Shown here piece after piece: positions 59,518-64,000 of a stretch of DNA of 64,000 nucleotides. The notes under the pieces are model-generated. The model ran no database searches. It was not told the DNA's origin and was given only the letters and a program-made list of their open reading frames with translations. The stretch's first letter is position 1. The number at the start of each line of letters is the position of its first letter. The stretch is from Paragonimus skrjabini miyazakii. Lineage: Eukaryota; Platyhelminthes; Trematoda; Plagiorchiida; Troglotrematidae. The stretch covers positions 8,198 through 72,197 of the forward strand of contig JTDE01000111.1 in assembly GCA_014338405.1 (NCBI GenBank), given 5' to 3'. Position numbers and translations under genes: made by a program.

Positions 59518-62500
59518 TATTCCATGGATTATATTAGAAAACAATACTGCTGAACCGTTCCGAGCCAATCTTCGCGTTGCACTCTTTCATATGTGTAAAT
59601 AAGGATGTCTTATCAGTTGATCGGGCAAACGAAGTAATCCTGACTTGAATAAACTGTACAATTTGAACGGTTTTTCCACTGTTTTTCCTGTATGTGTGGA
59701 ACGATATCAGGGACAACATAAAACACGATGTGGTTGCAAACTTTGAAGCTTGATGATATAGAGTTACATCTAACAAAGCGAAATATTCCAAAAAACGGTA
59801 AGGTATACAAGTCAACGATGTAGTAAAAAAAATGAAGCTTTGGGATTTGGATAATATACTGCCAAGCTTGAGACGACAGTTGAGGTACATGCACACAAAC
59901 AGAAGTGTGCACGCAGAGTAACCCGCACAAAGGTTACAGTTAGCTATGATTAATCAGTGCTTCCTGGAAAGGTTTCAACAGACGGATAGATGCTCGGCAT
60001 TCGCAATTATTGACAAGGTTTACACGTTGTGGTTAGTGCACTTAACTGAAGCAGGTACGATGAAACTTGAGTCCAACACTGTAGATACAGAAAGTTAATT
60101 GGTTACTTTGGCTACTTGATGGCAACGGTATTCACAAGTACTTAGTGAAAAGTTAATTTTAAAATCATTTCCATGTTTTCATTTTCACAGTTTACTAAAG
60201 GTTTTTTCTATCAAATTTGATCCGTGGTTAAATTAAAACTGACTTTCGGCACCAACTACATTTTATTAGAAACGCTGCGTTGTCATTTGTGTTGATAAGT
60301 AGGTATGTTTTTTCCCAAAAAGATCAGATTAAAACGAAAGTTGAAGTGAATGCTTCAGATTCTGCTTTTGAGTACCACTTTGCAAACACCGCCTTCTGGA
60401 TTACTTTCTGGACTAAGAAAGCACTCAGAATCTTTGAGAATTAAACTAAATCATTTCCTCTTTTAGTGCAAGTTGACTTGGTTCAGTAATCAGGTGGTAA
60501 CGATATGCCATAATCGAGAAAATCAAAGACAGATCACAAAAGACAACTTGTCTGGGCTGATAAACGAAAATGTTTGTTTCCGCTAGATTCCGCGGTCAAA
60601 TTGAATGGCACTATCCAATGTGGTAGAGTTGTCGTTTGTGTCATTGTCATTATTGCATGCTTACACTGCATACAGTGTTGCCCACATTAAACATGTAAGT
60701 GATTGTTATAATCAACGTGTGATGATTTTTGTTATTTCTTTCAGCTACTTGTCGTATAAGGCCGCTTGAGTGCTATTTTTACCTGCTAGACTCAACATTG
60801 GATTTATGGCTGTAGAATGCAAGCCTAGCTACTGAAAGCATGTTCGTTAAGTTAGGCCCTTAATCATTCCATGGCTGTCTTATCGGTAAAATTCTAAGTT
60901 TGATGCTTCTGTTGGCACATAGTTCTCATGGAGTCTCCCAAACTGTCATCAGGAATTGTACAACATTTTTGACAAACGTTTTCACCTTTCTGAGCGGTTG
61001 CGGCCTACGCAACATCGCAAACATTATGGTACATCCAGTATGTATCTTCTTTCTTCCTTTATAGTTGCAATAAATTACTTTCTTTTACCCATGTTACACT
61101 AGGCGTGCCAAATAACCTGTGCTCACCATACAGACTACTGACTTTGATCTCTTTTTATAGCATCAATGGTTTAAGGGAAAGCTAACCTTGTATAGTATGT
61201 TTATGGAATCCCACTATCAGCTCTTTGCCAGCCGCCATAATGAACAGGTTAATTTCTGTTTCGAACTTTGCTGTACTCGGGGGTCAGATGTTATTTTTGC
61301 ATGCAGTTATTTTCTCTCTCTAGAAAACAACATAAGCAAACAACACGAAACATATGTGCTTATAAAGCGCAAATTGAAGTCAATCTGATATGTGTCATTG
61401 CTTTCCAGGCCGTTTTGTTTTATTGGTTCACAAAATTTGTCGCACGATCCGGCATCCCATTAACAGCCACAATGTGTTAAGTTTTCGGATAGAAATTTTT
61501 TGTTGACGTAAAACAAGCAAACAAAAATTATATCCACACTTCCACAAACTTTCAAGTTTCCTGCCATTTTCTCCAACTTCACTTGAAACTCCTCGGCTTA
61601 GGAGAAACCTGCCCAGTCTAAAGTAAGCAAACTGAATAACCTAAAGGTTTACCTTTGTCAATTCTCGAATAGTTTAAAAAGAGTATATACCGGCTACACG
61701 TTGCTTCTATTTGCTTAATATGTCAAACATCGCAGAAATTACCCATTGCCAAATCCTAACAGACGTGAAAACAATTCATTCAGGAGTAAACTCGATTTTG
61801 TCACACCTTGTTCACGTCTGCAACACCGACAGTCTGCTGTGTGGTACACCACACTCGAATGAAAGCCTCATTGGATGAGCCAGTAACGTGAGTCTAGGCA
61901 ACAAATTTATAACTTTGCTTTGATTGACCTGTTGAAAAAGTTATTTGGTTTGGATGGTCTCCAGCAGATTGCCTCTGGACTTTGCAAAATGTATCAAGAT
62001 GTTGTTGTATAGGTAGACTGACCAGAATATCCGGTCTTCTAATGCGTGCATACCCCCGGTAAATAAGTAACGTTTATGTCGATCAATTTCTACTAGGTTT
62101 CAAAAGGTTACTTTGTACAAATTTTGAAGGGTATCTTCGACCGTTTGGTTTTATTACTAGCCGGCTTACGAATCCTCTACTCTAGCGTTTCTAAACCTCT
62201 GAACATTCAGCCGTATTCAACCCGTCGACTCGCCAATGTATTTGAAAATTTGAATCCTCTGCATTCATTTTATGAGTAGAAGAAGGTGACATAAAGATAA
62301 ATGAACAGTTTGGAAGGAAACGAAAGTACTGATACGATAGACTTGAACAAAGTGGACAAAAGTGGGCATCGTACTACCTGGTGAGTGAAAGTTCAAAGTT
62401 CATCACGTGCTAATCGGTAAACTCTTAGTAGGCAAACAAACCCCGAGAAATCTGCAAATTCTTTTAGTGCACAAAGAAACCAGCAAGTGCGGGAATAAAA

Positions 62501-64000
62501 ACCGAAGCTAACTGAACTATGCACACATATAATGAGATAAATATTTTTGTAAACAATAAATCAGCATACCTCAAGCTCACTGGATAACGCTTTCAGCTTC
62601 TTGACGCCACTCATAAACTGTAAGCTTCTGTGCTCTAAAGGATTGCTCCTAGTCGGGTGATATTTAGTAAAGTATTTTAGAGGGGTTCCAAACAGACTGT
62701 CGGTTTATATCGACCCAACCTTTGGAATGTTACCTAGCATGAGATGATTGTTCCGGCATGTAATTTTACACTGCTTATTAAGAGTTATTTGTCTACTCCT
62801 TTTAAGTCTCCTGAATAATTGGTGCTTGTGTCTGAGAAATATCCGATTCTAGTTTGATGGACCTGCTTATAAACTGCGAGCAATATGCCGGGTTCCATAT
62901 TAGCTGTTATTTTTCCTGGAAAGGTCATAAGCAAACTGTCTGATGATGCTGACGGTTTTTGGGTTCAAACCATAATCAGTACCCATTATGATTGTTCCAT
63001 GGGTAACTAACATCAAGTTAATTCCACCTACCGAATTTTGTCTGCCACGCTTGGAGGTTCAAAATTTTTAGTGCTACGATGAAAAATTCAGCCAGTCGGT
63101 TTGTCAGAAAGCCATGTGGATGGTAATACGTACGGTTTTCTTTATTTGCATACACGGCTAACACGCTTGGTTTAGTTCGAAATTATGCATAAACGGCCAT
63201 AAAATGGAATAACAGAAGCACTTGGGTAATCCTTTGTTTACGAATGAATAACCGACCAAATTGACTGAAGTTCATTCTGCGGAGTGGGTGCCAGCTGTCA
63301 GCGCTAAAAACAGGTAATCTTCGAACTCCCTCACGCCAGAGACTGCAATACCAAATCGAAAACTGATATCTGCCAATACTCGCGCTTCTCCAAATTGCGA
63401 CAGCGTTTGTTATATTCTATCCACAGGATTATTCTTCACTAACTTGACCGTTCTTTCTCGAAATACTGTTTTTCACGCCCTCTGCTAGTCTATCTATAGT
63501 TGAGGGTAATGCATCGACATCGACAGAACGGACAGCATCGTGCGACAGAGGTAAGCAGGACACATTTCAAAGTTGCTAGTGCAAATGATGACAATGTAGG
63601 TCGACAAACCAACACATGAATAAAAACCTAACCTGTTCGCTTGCGAAAAAGTTAATCACAACTGGTCATGCGGTTGGTTATTACTGCAGATTGCTGTGGT
63701 CGTAGAACTCAGTTACAACCCACAGATGCTGTGGTTTTCCGAAGTGCTGCTACTCAGGCGATATAAACCAAGTCTCTGTTGGCAGGATCCGTTGACGTAA
63801 CCAATCACGTCGTCATAGGATTGAAACCATTCACCCAACCTTGATATGTGCATACTTGAAGTTTGCTCGTTTCATTGTTCTGTTGTCATGCGTTAAAACA
63901 ATACAGCTGAACTTGTTAAATGATCAACTAATGAGAAATTTGTTCTCTTCACTGGATGTACGCGTTTTTGTTAGTTTTCTTGTGTATTTTCCTGGGATCT
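59518..64000. other. Non-coding stretch to the window end
   Basis: Open frames on the minus strand at 59.53-59.93 kb and on the plus strand at 61.19-61.48 kb are hydrophobic or lack motifs. A short ATG-initiated segment followed by a GTAAGC donor near 63552 could be a first exon, but it has no partner. No RNA gene or recognisable element. Confidence 0.35.

Noticed and set aside
59534..59930. Two overlapping minus-strand frames of 120 and 105 codons
   Set aside because: Different frames of the same stretch, hydrophobic, without motifs; I looked for PLE or RT signatures and found none.
60010..60080. tRNA-derived SINE head
   Set aside because: A-box-like and B-box-like strings occur at roughly suitable spacing, but each departs from consensus at several positions and no second copy was seen.
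63510..63551. First coding exon (ATG, 14 codons, GTAAGC donor)
   Set aside because: Too short, no partner exon in the remaining sequence, basic low-complexity peptide.

Overview
The window reads as a gene-poor, A+T-rich stretch of a large eukaryotic genome, most likely a flatworm and probably a trematode. Three things point there. Spliceosomal exon signals are scattered through long non-coding DNA. Decayed Penelope-like retroelements (PLEs) with GIY-YIG endonuclease domains are present. A repeat couples a tRNA-like Pol III head to a type I hammerhead ribozyme, a design known from the schistosome Sm-alpha family and from PLE terminal repeats. No bacterial operons, rRNA genes or CRISPR arrays are visible. 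The species cannot be fixed from the sequence.

The clearest content is mobile DNA. Family A is a PLE family whose terminal-repeat-like unit carries a tRNA-like A-box/B-box segment followed by a hammerhead ribozyme. Units lie at 641-875 (+), 13706-13841 (+, partial), 17179-17518 (-), 23412-23562 (+, ruined core), 32917-33102 (-, truncated) and 33124-33475 (+). The last two sit head to head just upstream of a decayed reverse transcriptase and GIY-YIG coding region (33690-35337, +). A second GIY-YIG fragment (22483-22938, +) is followed by the ruined hammerhead unit, which ties the ribozyme repeat to this PLE family. Family B is a separate PLE on the minus strand (41450-42019), flanked by an inverted pair of a different hairpin motif (40951-40987 and 42222-42258), with a solo copy at 51636-51672. 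A third, poorer GIY-YIG remnant lies near 43.0 kb. A near-perfect palindrome with about 96-bp arms (54315-54508) carries a third CTGANGA-hairpin-GAAAC motif in each arm.

Host genes are only glimpsed as candidate exons. The best is a minus-strand Ser/Thr/Pro-rich exon at 14975-15876 ending in a GTAAGT donor. Others are a 99-codon minus-strand exon at 13248-13544 with a strong acceptor and a 47-codon minus-strand exon at 27799-27941 with a GTGAGA donor. Several short open frames (1.8, 4.3, 12.7, 28.7, 30.2, 32.1, 32.5, 40.2 and 51.1 kb) look coding-like but match no family I recognise. The remaining tens of kilobases look like intron or intergenic DNA. A 100-N assembly gap lies at 57197-57296 and an exact 86-bp tandem duplication at 58408-58582.
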